6,945 nt of DNA from Castellaniella sp. UBA6218. GTDB lineage: Bacteria > Pseudomonadota > Gammaproteobacteria > Burkholderiales > Burkholderiaceae_B. The notes beneath the pieces are model-generated. The model was not told the origin of the DNA and did no database searches. It saw only the letters and a program-made list of their open reading frames with translations. Below, in pieces: positions 1-5,787 of the stretch (position 1 is the stretch's first letter; every line of letters starts with the position of its first letter). Both the position numbers and the translations under genes were made by a program. The stretch is taken from NCBI GenBank assembly GCA_002421865.1, contig DISE01000066.1:1-6945 (forward strand), read 5' to 3'.

Positions 1-196
1 CGGCAAGATCGTCGCCCCGCAGCTCTACATCGCGGTGGGCATCTCGGGCGCGATCCAGCACCTGGCGGGCATGAAGGATTCCAAGGTGATCGTGGCGATC
101 AACAAGGACGCCGAGGCGCCGATCTTCGGGGTGGCCGATTACGGCCTGGTGGCCGACCTGTTCCAGGCCGTGCCCGAACTCGTCCGGGCGCTCTGA
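1..196 (+). CDS. etfA: Electron transfer flavoprotein subunit alpha, C-terminal end (partial)
   Basis: This is the last 64 residues of EtfA, cut by the window's left edge; the reading frame begins at base 2 and stops at TGA 194-196. EtfA binds FAD and, with EtfB, carries electrons from acyl-CoA dehydrogenases to ETF-quinone oxidoreductase in the cytoplasm. The visible part is the conserved C-terminal FAD-binding region, with the signatures VGISGAIQHLAGM and KVIVAINKD and the usual ending in which an ADYGLVADLF segment is followed by a short acidic tail. The length and position of the stop look normal. The next gene starts 37 bases downstream on the same strand, so co-transcription is likely. 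The family call is secure. Which EtfA paralogue this is (housekeeping or pathway-specific) cannot be told, because etfB and the N-terminus lie outside the window. Confidence 0.95.
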   Translation, partial: GKIVAPQLYIAVGISGAIQHLAGMKDSKVIVAINKDAEAPIFGVADYGLVADLFQAVPELVRAL

Positions 197-233
197 GCGT
201 CCGCCGCGTGCAGATTTTCCGGAGCATCGAACC

Positions 234-1082
234 ATGAGTCCCAATATGCCGCAATCCTACGAAGCCTGGGTGGGCCGCACAGAGGAAAGCATCGACCGGA
301 TCACCGAGGCGCCCATCCGCATGATGCGGGCGACCCTGGATGCGGACGAGCCGGCCGCGTTGCCTTCCCATCTGCCGCCCTTGTGGCATTGGCTGTATTT
401 CCTGCCGGGTGAACGGCAGTCGAACATGGGACACGACGGGCATCCCCGGCGCGGCGGTTTCCTGCCGCCCGTCACACTGCCCCGGCGCATGTGGGCCGGC
501 GCACGACTGTGGTTCCACCGGCCGCTGACGGTGGGTGAGCGGATCCGGCGCGAGTCCAGGATCCAGAGTGTCCAGGGCAAGTCCGGACGCAGCGGACAGC
601 TGGTTTTCGTCACGGTACGGCACGAGATCGGCGACGACCGAGGCATCGCCTTGAGCGAGGAGCACGACATTGTCTATCGGGAGGCGCCCGTTCCCGGGGC
701 GCACGCGCCCCAACCGGCGGATGCGCCGATCGACGAGCAATTCGGCCGTACAGTCACGCCCGATCCTGTGCTGCTGATGCGCTATTCGGCGCTGACCTTC
801 AATGGCCACCGCATCCACTACGATCGTTCCTATGCCGTGGAGGAAGAAGGCTATCCGGGACTCGTGGTGCATGGCCCGCTGATTGCCACGCTGCTCATGG
901 AGGCGCTGAGCCGCGCGCATCCTGACAGAACCGTCCGCCGCTTCGAGTTCAAGGCGGTCAGCCCACTGTTCGATACGGCGCCTTTTTCCGTCAATGGCAA
1001 GCTCACGGGCGACATCGCCGACCTCTGGGCGCGCGGTCCCCAGGGCCAGTTGGCCATGCGGGCCAGCGCGGTGTTGGAATAG
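234..1082 (+). CDS. HTD2/MaoC-type acyl-CoA hydratase (mesaconyl-C4-CoA/itaconyl-CoA hydratase-like)
   Basis: A 282-residue double hot-dog hydratase, the normal length for the HTD2/mesaconyl-C4-CoA hydratase branch. The N-terminal FAS1-like dehydratase half spans about residues 10-150, and the C-terminal hot-dog half about 165-282. The key segment is RYSALTFNGHRIHYD (183-197), which contains N190, H192 and H195, followed by YPGLVVHGPL (207-216). In classical R-hydratases the equivalent motif holds a catalytic Asp and His. The FN-x-HRIHYD form is normal for this branch, so the Asn is not a defect. The family adds water to enoyl-CoA thioesters; members include Chloroflexus mesaconyl-C4-CoA hydratase and the itaconyl-CoA hydratase of Pseudomonas. 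The ATG at 234 follows a GGAG at 221-224 with 9-base spacing. A CitE-like lyase follows 55 bases downstream, which supports a C5-dicarboxyl-CoA role by inference. The substrate is not proven. Confidence 0.85.
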   Translation: MSPNMPQSYEAWVGRTEESIDRITEAPIRMMRATLDADEPAALPSHLPPLWHWLYFLPGERQSNMGHDGHPRRGGFLPPVTLPRRMWAGARLWFHRPLTVGERIRRESRIQSVQGKSGRSGQLVFVTVRHEIGDDRGIALSEEHDIVYREAPVPGAHAPQPADAPIDEQFGRTVTPDPVLLMRYSALTFNGHRIHYDRSYAVEEEGYPGLVVHGPLIATLLMEALSRAHPDRTVRRFEFKAVSPLFDTAPFSVNGKLTGDIADLWARGPQGQLAMRASAVLE

Positions 1083-1122
1083 ACCTGGCGCACCCCGGCA
1101 TGATTCCGTCACGCCATCACTC

Positions 1123-1127
1123 AGGAG
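1123..1127 (+). promoter_or_regulatory. Ribosome binding site of the CitE-like lyase
   Basis: AGGAG lies 10 bases before the ATG at 1138. It decides the start of the lyase gene: the open frame extends upstream to 994, but that part overlaps the hydratase gene and has no family-like sequence. Confidence 0.75.
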
Positions 1128-1137
1128 CGAGTCGAAC

Positions 1138-1983
1138 ATGACCATCGCCTCATTTCCCGTGCGCCATGCCCGCAGCCTGCTGTTTGTGCCCGCCACCAAG
1201 CCGGAGCGCTTCGCCAAGGCGCTGGATTCCGGCGCCGACTGCGTCATCATCGACCTGGAAGATGCCGTGGCTGAGGGCAGCAAGGACGCCGCACGCGACC
1301 AGCTCGCCCGATACCTGTCCCAATCGGATCCGGCGCGGTTGACGCGCATCGTGGTTCGCGCCAATGCCTTGGGCACGCCCTGGCACGCCGCTGATCTCGC
1401 ATTGTTGCGTGGCTGGGCCGGTCGGGGCATGGCCGTGATGCTGCCCAAATCGGAAGATCCCGCCGCGCTGCGTGATGCGGCGCAGTTGCTGGGCGCGGAG
1501 GCGCGTGTCGTGGCTTTGATCGAATCGCTGGCGGGCCTGGATGCCGCCGACGCGCTGGCGCGGGAACCGCAGGTCGCGCGCCTGGCCTTCGGCCATCTGG
1601 ACTTTCAACTCGATCTGGGCATGCGCGCTTCATCCGAGGAGTCCGAGTTGTCCTTTGCGCGTAATGCCCTGGTGACCGCTTCGCGCCGCGCAGGGCTGCC
1701 TGCGCCTATCGATGGCGTGACCACAGATACCAGGGATGCCGAGCGGCTCGCGGCGGACGCGCAGCGCGCCCGCGCCTTTGGTTTCGGTGGCAAGCTTTGC
1801 ATTCACCCCATGCAGGTCGCGGTCGTGAACGAGATCCTGGGCTATTCCGAAGCTGAACGGGCCTGGGCGCGACGCGTGCTCGAGGAGGCCGCCCGGCGTG
1901 GTGGTGAAGTGTTCAGCCTCGATGGACGCATGGTCGATCTGCCTGTGATCCGCTCGGCCCGGAGGGTTCTGGCGATCGGGTAG
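1138..1983 (+). CDS. CitE-like HpcH/HpaI-family acyl-CoA lyase (citramalyl-CoA/malyl-CoA lyase-like)
   Basis: A 281-residue TIM-barrel lyase of the stand-alone CitE-like group, full length for the family. Visible signatures are RSLLFVPATKPER (12-24, start of the barrel and CoA region), DCVIIDLEDAV (34-44), VVRAN (72-76), ALIES with E129, FGHLDFQLDLG (151-161) with D155, and GGKLCIHPMQV (217-227). By family knowledge, E129 and D155 should be the Mg2+ ligands and R74 should contact the substrate carboxylate. Such enzymes cleave (S)-malyl-, citramalyl- or related hydroxyacyl-CoAs to acetyl-CoA plus an oxoacid. There is no sign of the citrate lyase alpha and gamma subunits, so a role as a true CitE of citrate lyase is unlikely. 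The adjacent hydratase suggests citramalyl-CoA as substrate, which is inference. The gene ends 19 bases from a convergent crotonase gene. Confidence 0.88.
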   Translation: MTIASFPVRHARSLLFVPATKPERFAKALDSGADCVIIDLEDAVAEGSKDAARDQLARYLSQSDPARLTRIVVRANALGTPWHAADLALLRGWAGRGMAVMLPKSEDPAALRDAAQLLGAEARVVALIESLAGLDAADALAREPQVARLAFGHLDFQLDLGMRASSEESELSFARNALVTASRRAGLPAPIDGVTTDTRDAERLAADAQRARAFGFGGKLCIHPMQVAVVNEILGYSEAERAWARRVLEEAARRGGEVFSLDGRMVDLPVIRSARRVLAIG

Positions 1984-2002
1984 GAAGGTCTCTGCGCGGC
2001 CG

Positions 2003-2815
2003 TCAGCCTTGCGGCAGCCGCGCCGACGGAAATTCAGGCTCGCGCTTTCCGCGCAGGGCGGCCAGGCCTTCCTGGACGTCGGATCCCAGAAAACACAGCA
2101 TTTCCATCGCCAGGGAGTTGTCGAAGACCGGACCGGCCTGGCGCATCCAGTTGTTCAGCGATTTCTTGGTCGCACGGATGGCGGTCTGGCTGCCTCTCGC
2201 CAGTCTGGCGGCGATGGCGAGAGACCTGGGCAGGACTTCCGCGCGTGGCGCGCAGAATGTGACCAGGCCGATGCGCTCGGCTTCCCTGCCGTCGATGAAA
2301 TCGGCCGTCATCAGGTAGTACTTTGCCTTCGCCATGCCGCACAGCAAGGGCCAGATGATGGCCGCATGGTCTCCAGCGGATACCCCCAGGCGAGTGTGCC
2401 CGTCCGTGAGGCGGGCTTCTTCGGCCATGACGCTGACGTCGGCCAGCAGAGCCACGGCCAGACCCGCGCCGACGGCGACGCCATTGATGGCGGAAACAAT
2501 GGGTTTGTCGCAGGCCAGCATGTTGTAGACGATGGCGGAGGCTTCTTTCATGACCCGCAGGGTGGCTTCCTGGCTGTTCGACATTTCTTCGACCATGGAC
2601 AGGTCGCCGCCCGCTGAAAATGCGCGGTCGCCCGCTCCCGTGACCACGGCGACCTTGACGCCGGGGTCGGCGTCGATCACCCCCCAGACCTGGGTAAGCT
2701 CCCAGTGCATCCGGTCGTTCGTGGCGTTCATGGCCTCGGGCCGGTTGAGCTTCACCAGCAGCACACCGTCGGGCTGGCGGTCGAACAGGAGGAAGCGAAA
2801 GTCTTCGTAGCGCAT
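2003..2815 (-). CDS. Enoyl-CoA hydratase/isomerase (crotonase) family protein with altered catalytic residues
   Basis: A 270-residue crotonase-fold protein, normal in length. The first oxyanion-hole segment AFSAGGDL (65-72) and the INGVAVGAGLA segment (110-120) are clear, as is the C-terminal helical region. Aligned by eye with rat enoyl-CoA hydratase, the two catalytic glutamates (E144 and E164) correspond to A120 and H140. The region carries D138, H140, D149 and H150 instead, in the pattern DGHTRLGVSAGDH followed by IIWPL. I recall this pattern from a large bacterial subfamily annotated only as enoyl-CoA hydratase. The protein therefore binds an acyl-CoA by fold, but its reaction is uncertain: hydratase, isomerase, hydrolase or another. 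The ATG at 2815 was chosen because MRYEDFRFLLFDR is a typical family start; the 44 residues upstream in the open frame look like noncoding translation. No good Shine-Dalgarno precedes it. It is convergent with the lyase and divergent from the cyclic-di-GMP gene. Confidence 0.87.
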   Translation of the reverse strand: MRYEDFRFLLFDRQPDGVLLVKLNRPEAMNATNDRMHWELTQVWGVIDADPGVKVAVVTGAGDRAFSAGGDLSMVEEMSNSQEATLRVMKEASAIVYNMLACDKPIVSAINGVAVGAGLAVALLADVSVMAEEARLTDGHTRLGVSAGDHAAIIWPLLCGMAKAKYYLMTADFIDGREAERIGLVTFCAPRAEVLPRSLAIAARLARGSQTAIRATKKSLNNWMRQAGPVFDNSLAMEMLCFLGSDVQEGLAALRGKREPEFPSARLPQG

Positions 2816-2919
2816 GGGGGGTAACGGGAAAAGTCTAGGGCAGGATGTTATTGAGCCAGCCGGCGCTGCGGGCGGCAATGTGTCGCGGGCGCGTGTTCCG
2901 TACTTCGGCACGGGTGCGC

Positions 2920-2932
2920 CTGTCCTGGACAG
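2920..2932. promoter_or_regulatory. 13-base perfect palindrome, possible operator
   Basis: CTGTCCTGGACAG is a perfect inverted repeat (6-base arms around a single T). It lies in the gap between the divergent crotonase and cyclic-di-GMP genes, about 50 bases upstream of the candidate -35 of the latter. It could bind a dimeric regulator. A short palindrome can also arise by chance in GC-rich DNA, and no second copy is seen nearby. Confidence 0.25.
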
Positions 2933-2980
2933 TATGGACGATCCCATCCTCAGGTGGCGGATTTCTCCCGGGTTTTTTCA

Positions 2981-3010
2981 TTCATGAGGCATGGCGACGG
3001 CCGGTATACT
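2981..3010 (+). promoter_or_regulatory. Candidate sigma70 promoter of the GAF-GGDEF-EAL gene
   Basis: TATACT (3005-3010) matches five of six bases of the -10 consensus. It sits 18 bases after TTCATG (2981-2986), a weak -35 match. Transcription would start near 3017, leaving a leader of about 47 bases before the ATG at 3064. The AT-rich run just upstream (2972-2982) stands out in this GC-rich window and may help as an upstream element. The site lies inside the open frame that reaches back to 2845, which argues against any start upstream of it. Confidence 0.45.
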
Positions 3011-3063
3011 GGGCGGACGGGAAGACCGGGATCAGCGCATCGCGCAGCTCCACTGGGGATCGT

Positions 3064-5202
3064 ATGAGTCATGAGCGCCTGACGAATCCGTCGAGCTCGA
3101 CGGCAATGACCGGGGCGGGAGAGGACGGGCGCCCGCGGGCCGCGGCCAAGGGCGCCGGGCCCGGGACCGGGCGCGACCCGGGACAGGATGCCCTCGAGCG
3201 GCGGGTGGACGAGCGCACGCGAGAACTGGCCCGCGAAAATGCCAGGCTGCGGGAACAGATGCGCGAAAGCGAGCGGGCGGTCCATCTGCAGGCCACGCTG
3301 TATCGGATCGCCGCGCTGGGCCATGAACAGGACATCAACGAGGCCTTCTACCGCAGCATCCATCAGGCCGTGGGCGAGCTGCTCGACGCCGAAAGCTTCT
3401 GCATCGCCCTGGTGTCCGACGACGTCCAGTGGCTCGAATTCCCCTATTTCGTGGACAGTTCAGGAGCGGAACTCGCGCGCCGGCCCCTGGGCCGCGGCAT
3501 GAGCGAATATGCGATCCGCCGCGCGCAGACCATCCGGCTCGAGGCGGAAGAGATCAATGCTTTGATCGCCCGGGGCGAGGTGGACGCGGCCACCTATGGG
3601 ACGCCCGCCATTTCCTGGCTGGGGGCGCCCCTGATGGGCGCCCGGGGCGTGATGGGTGTCGTCGTGGTGCAAAGCTACCGGTCCGACCTGCATTACACCC
3701 CGCAGGACGCCGACCTGCTGACCTTCGTGTCCTACCAGATCGCCAGCACCCTGCAGCGGCGCCAGCAGGCCGAGGCGCTGCAGACGCTGAATGCCCGGCT
3801 GGAACAGCGCGTCCAGGAACGCACGCGGGAATTGCGCCGCCAGATCGTGGTTCGTGAGCGGACGCAGAAGCAGCTCAAGCATCAGGTCATGCACGATTCG
3901 CTTACCGGGCTGCCCAACCGGCTGTACCTGCGCGAGCGCCTTGAACGCGCGCTCTTCGCGCAAAATCTGGATCCGGCGCGCCGGTTCGCCTTGCTCTACC
4001 TGGACGTGGACCGCTTCAAACTGTTCAATGACGGTCTGGGGCACGGCGTAGGCGACGAGGTCCTGCGCATCGTCTCGGCAAGAATCGCCGATTGCGTGCG
4101 ATCGCCCGACATCGTCGGCCGGCTGTCGGGCGACGAGTTCGCTGTCTTCCTCGAGAACTGTCCGCAGCCGGAATCGGCCTGCCTGGTCGCCGAACGCATT
4201 CATGCCCGGATGGCCGAGGCCATCGAGGTGGGTGGACGGAATCTTCACGTCTCGGTCAGTATCGGCATCGCGATCAGCCAGCAGTCCTACCGGACGGTCG
4301 ATCAGCTGTTGCACGACGCCGATACCGCCCTGTACCGGGCCAAGGCGGCCGGTCGCCGGCGTTTCGTGCTGTTCGATGAAACCCTGCATGCCTCGGCCAT
4401 GAACGTGCTCGACCTGGAGCAGCAGATGCGGGACGCGCTGGACAAGGAGCAGTTCGCATCCTATTTTCAGCCCATCGTGCGCCTGGCCGACGGGGGCGTC
4501 ACCGGCTACGAGATCCTGATCCGCTGGCGGCATCCGCAACGCGGCGTGCTGGTGCCGGACCAGTTCCTGCCGGCCGCCGAGGAGTCCGGCCTGATCGAGA
4601 CCATCGACTGGCACATGTACCGCCTGGCCTGCCAGGCCGCGCCCGCGCTGTTGGGACGGGACAAGATACTGAACCTCAATATTTCTCCGTGCCACTTCCA
4701 CAGCCGCAATTTCCCCCGGCGTCTGCTGGATCTGGCGGCGTGGGCCGGGGTCGCGGCGGATCAGCTCTGCGTCGAGGTGACCGAAAGCTCCCTGCTGTCG
4801 GATCCGGAGGCGGCGGCCGAGATCCTCGGCGCTCTTCACGAGGCCGGTGTGCGCATCGCGCTGGACGATTTCGGCACCGGCTATTCCTCACTCAGCCACG
4901 TGTACCGCTTCCCGCTGCGGACGCTGAAGATCGATCGCTCTTTCATCGGGCCGCTGGAGCCGGGCCCGCGGCAGCGCAGCACGGCGATCGTGTCGGCAGT
5001 GCTCAGTCTGGCCTGTTCACTGAATCTGGACGTGGTCGCCGAAGGCGTGGAAAACGCCGCCCAGAGGGACGTGCTGCTGTCCATGGGATGCGTCCATGCG
5101 CAGGGTTTCCTGTTCGGCAGGCCCGCCCCACCGGACTTCTGGCTGTCGCCCAGGCAGGACTGTCCGCCGGATCCGGGTCGTGTCCCTACGGGACTTCCCT
5201 AG
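3064..5202 (+). CDS. GAF-GGDEF-EAL bifunctional cyclic-di-GMP protein
   Basis: A 712-residue cytoplasmic protein with no membrane segment. In order it has a Gly/Ala-rich N-terminus (10-42), a charged helix (43-75), a GAF sensor domain (about 78-232), a second helix (233-272), GGDEF (about 273-440) and EAL (about 450-695). The diguanylate cyclase signature is SGDEF (355-359), a variant of GG(D/E)EF that keeps the last four residues. An intact RxxD product-inhibition site (R346, D349) lies five residues before it. The EAL signature is EIL (483-485) with E483 kept; N538, E571, E574, D601 and D602 of DDFGTG, K622, E660, E663 and Q680 are also present. Both synthesis and hydrolysis of cyclic-di-GMP therefore look possible. 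The ATG at 3064 was chosen because it lies downstream of the candidate promoter and starts the recognisable protein. A weak GGGGA at 3055-3059 precedes it. The GAF ligand is unknown. Confidence 0.92.
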   Translation: MSHERLTNPSSSTAMTGAGEDGRPRAAAKGAGPGTGRDPGQDALERRVDERTRELARENARLREQMRESERAVHLQATLYRIAALGHEQDINEAFYRSIHQAVGELLDAESFCIALVSDDVQWLEFPYFVDSSGAELARRPLGRGMSEYAIRRAQTIRLEAEEINALIARGEVDAATYGTPAISWLGAPLMGARGVMGVVVVQSYRSDLHYTPQDADLLTFVSYQIASTLQRRQQAEALQTLNARLEQRVQERTRELRRQIVVRERTQKQLKHQVMHDSLTGLPNRLYLRERLERALFAQNLDPARRFALLYLDVDRFKLFNDGLGHGVGDEVLRIVSARIADCVRSPDIVGRLSGDEFAVFLENCPQPESACLVAERIHARMAEAIEVGGRNLHVSVSIGIAISQQSYRTVDQLLHDADTALYRAKAAGRRRFVLFDETLHASAMNVLDLEQQMRDALDKEQFASYFQPIVRLADGGVTGYEILIRWRHPQRGVLVPDQFLPAAEESGLIETIDWHMYRLACQAAPALLGRDKILNLNISPCHFHSRNFPRRLLDLAAWAGVAADQLCVEVTESSLLSDPEAAAEILGALHEAGVRIALDDFGTGYSSLSHVYRFPLRTLKIDRSFIGPLEPGPRQRSTAIVSAVLSLACSLNLDVVAEGVENAAQRDVLLSMGCVHAQGFLFGRPAPPDFWLSPRQDCPPDPGRVPTGLP

Positions 5203-5311
5203 GTGTCATTTGCGGATGCGGACGGCATAATGCAGACCATGCAGGTGAGGAGACAGCCCTGCTGGGCACTGGCGCCACGGAGAGGGCGCTTTCATTTGTG
5301 GCAGTACCCAT

Positions 5312-5357
5312 AAAAAACAGAAATCTGGCGGGGCCGACGACAAAATCGTCGGCCCCG
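5312..5357 (-). terminator. Strong hairpin with downstream T-run, terminator of the trxB-Smr-SMR unit
   Basis: A perfect 12-base inverted repeat (5329-5340 with 5346-5357, arm CGGGGCCGACGA) closes a five-base loop. Read on the - strand, it lies 36 bases past the pump stop codon. It is followed by a T-containing stretch that ends in six T at 5317-5312. The T-run is separated from the stem by 11 bases, so it is not a textbook intrinsic terminator. The stem strength and position still make a terminator the best reading. On the + strand the stem is followed by TCCATTTT, so it may also stop transcription from the convergent cyclic-di-GMP gene. Confidence 0.6.
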
Positions 5358-5366
5358 GTCCATTTT

Positions 5367-5386
5367 GGCGCCGCCCCTGCGGCGCC
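5367..5386. repeat. Second hairpin beside the terminator
   Basis: A perfect 8-base inverted repeat, GGCGCCGC with a CCCT loop and GCGGCGCC, lies between the pump stop codon and the longer hairpin. It has no T-run on the - strand. It may protect the transcript 3' end or reinforce termination, but its purpose is not shown by the sequence. Confidence 0.45.
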
Positions 5387-5393
5387 GACGGCC

Positions 5394-5729
5394 TCAATGC
5401 CCGCCAGACCCGGAAAACACGTTCAGCACCAGGACCCCGGCCAGGATCAGCCCGATGCCGGCCAGCGCGGCTGCATCCAGCGCCTGCCCGAAGACGAAAT
5501 AGCCGATCAGGGCGATGGCGACGATGCCCGCGCCCGACCAGACGGCGTAAGCGACGCCCACGGGAATGGTCTTCAGCGCCAGGGCCAGCAGATAGAAAGC
5601 CAGCCCGTAGCCGATGGCGGTGATCGCCGAGGGCAAGGGGCGCGTGAAACCGTCTGAGACCTTCAGGGCGGATGTGGCGATGACCTCGGCCAGGATGGCG
5701 ATGCTCAGGAAGATCCAGCTGGGATTCAT
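5394..5729 (-). CDS. emrE: EmrE-type small multidrug resistance (SMR) efflux pump
   Basis: A 111-residue inner-membrane protein with four predicted membrane helices (about 4-21, 33-52, 58-80 and 85-105), almost the same length as E. coli EmrE. By recall the two align over their full length. The membrane-embedded E15 in AILAEVIATS matches EmrE E14, which exchanges protons for cationic drugs. Y41 in GYGLAFYLL and W64 in AYAVWSGAG match the substrate-contacting Tyr and Trp, and FGQALD opens the fourth helix. SMR pumps work as antiparallel dimers exporting quaternary ammonium compounds and dyes; whether this one prefers drugs or guanidinium-type substrates is not settled by sequence alone. The ATG at 5729 follows a GGAG (5739-5736) with 6-base spacing. 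The 40 residues of open frame upstream overlap the Smr-protein gene and are not SMR-like. The gap to that gene is 58 bases, so co-transcription is likely. Confidence 0.93.
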   Translation of the reverse strand: MNPSWIFLSIAILAEVIATSALKVSDGFTRPLPSAITAIGYGLAFYLLALALKTIPVGVAYAVWSGAGIVAIALIGYFVFGQALDAAALAGIGLILAGVLVLNVFSGSGGH

Positions 5730-5735
5730 CGAGGG

Positions 5736-5739
5736 CTCC
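5736..5739 (-). promoter_or_regulatory. Ribosome binding site of the SMR pump
   Basis: GGAG on the - strand lies six bases before the ATG at 5729. It supports that start over the longer open frame reaching 5849. Confidence 0.65.
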
Positions 5740-5787
5740 GGAATGCAAGGGTGGGGGGTGGCCGGATCGGGGCGCGGCCGGCCGGAC

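Noticed and set aside
99..1448. 449-residue open frame on the - strand opposite etfA, the hydratase and the lyase
   Set aside because: It is antisense to three genes with clear family motifs. Its sequence is Arg/Pro/Gly-rich with no recognisable domain, as expected from GC-rich codon bias.
1994..2023. 7-base GC stem (GCGCGGC/GCCGCGC) with a 16-base loop at the convergent lyase/crotonase junction
   Set aside because: It has a long loop, no T-run on either strand, and overlaps the crotonase coding end. It is not convincing as an intrinsic terminator.
2009..2617. 202-residue + strand open frame opposite the crotonase gene
   Set aside because: It is antisense to a clear crotonase, with no motif and biased composition.
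2965..2977. CCCGGG followed by TTTTTT, considered as a terminator
   Set aside because: There is no real stem and loop before the T-run, and no + strand gene ends upstream of it. It fits better as part of the AT-rich promoter region.
2845..3063. N-terminal extension of 73 residues on the cyclic-di-GMP protein
   Set aside because: The stretch contains the candidate promoter and looks like noncoding translation. The ATG at 3064 is the better start.
3460..4839. 459-residue open frame on the - strand opposite the GAF-GGDEF-EAL gene
   Set aside because: It lies entirely antisense to conserved GGDEF and EAL motifs, is rich in Gln/Gly/Arg/His, and has no family motif. It is a GC-bias shadow.
5230..5244. 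ATGCAG repeated twice with a three-base gap
   Set aside because: It is only two six-base copies past the end of a gene, with no further copies seen. It is likely chance.
5272..5298. 5-base stem followed by TTTCATTT, a possible + strand terminator of the cyclic-di-GMP gene
   Set aside because: The stem is too short and the T-run is broken. The nearby 12-base hairpin is a far better candidate.
4689..5657. 322-residue + strand open frame crossing the EAL end, the intergenic gap and the SMR pump
   Set aside because: It overlaps three well-supported features in the wrong frame or strand and is low-complexity Gly/Arg/Pro sequence.
5760..5783. GGCCGG/CCGGCC inverted repeat between the SMR pump and the Smr gene
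   Set aside because: It is a six-base GC-only stem with a 12-base loop and no T-run; easily chance at this GC content.
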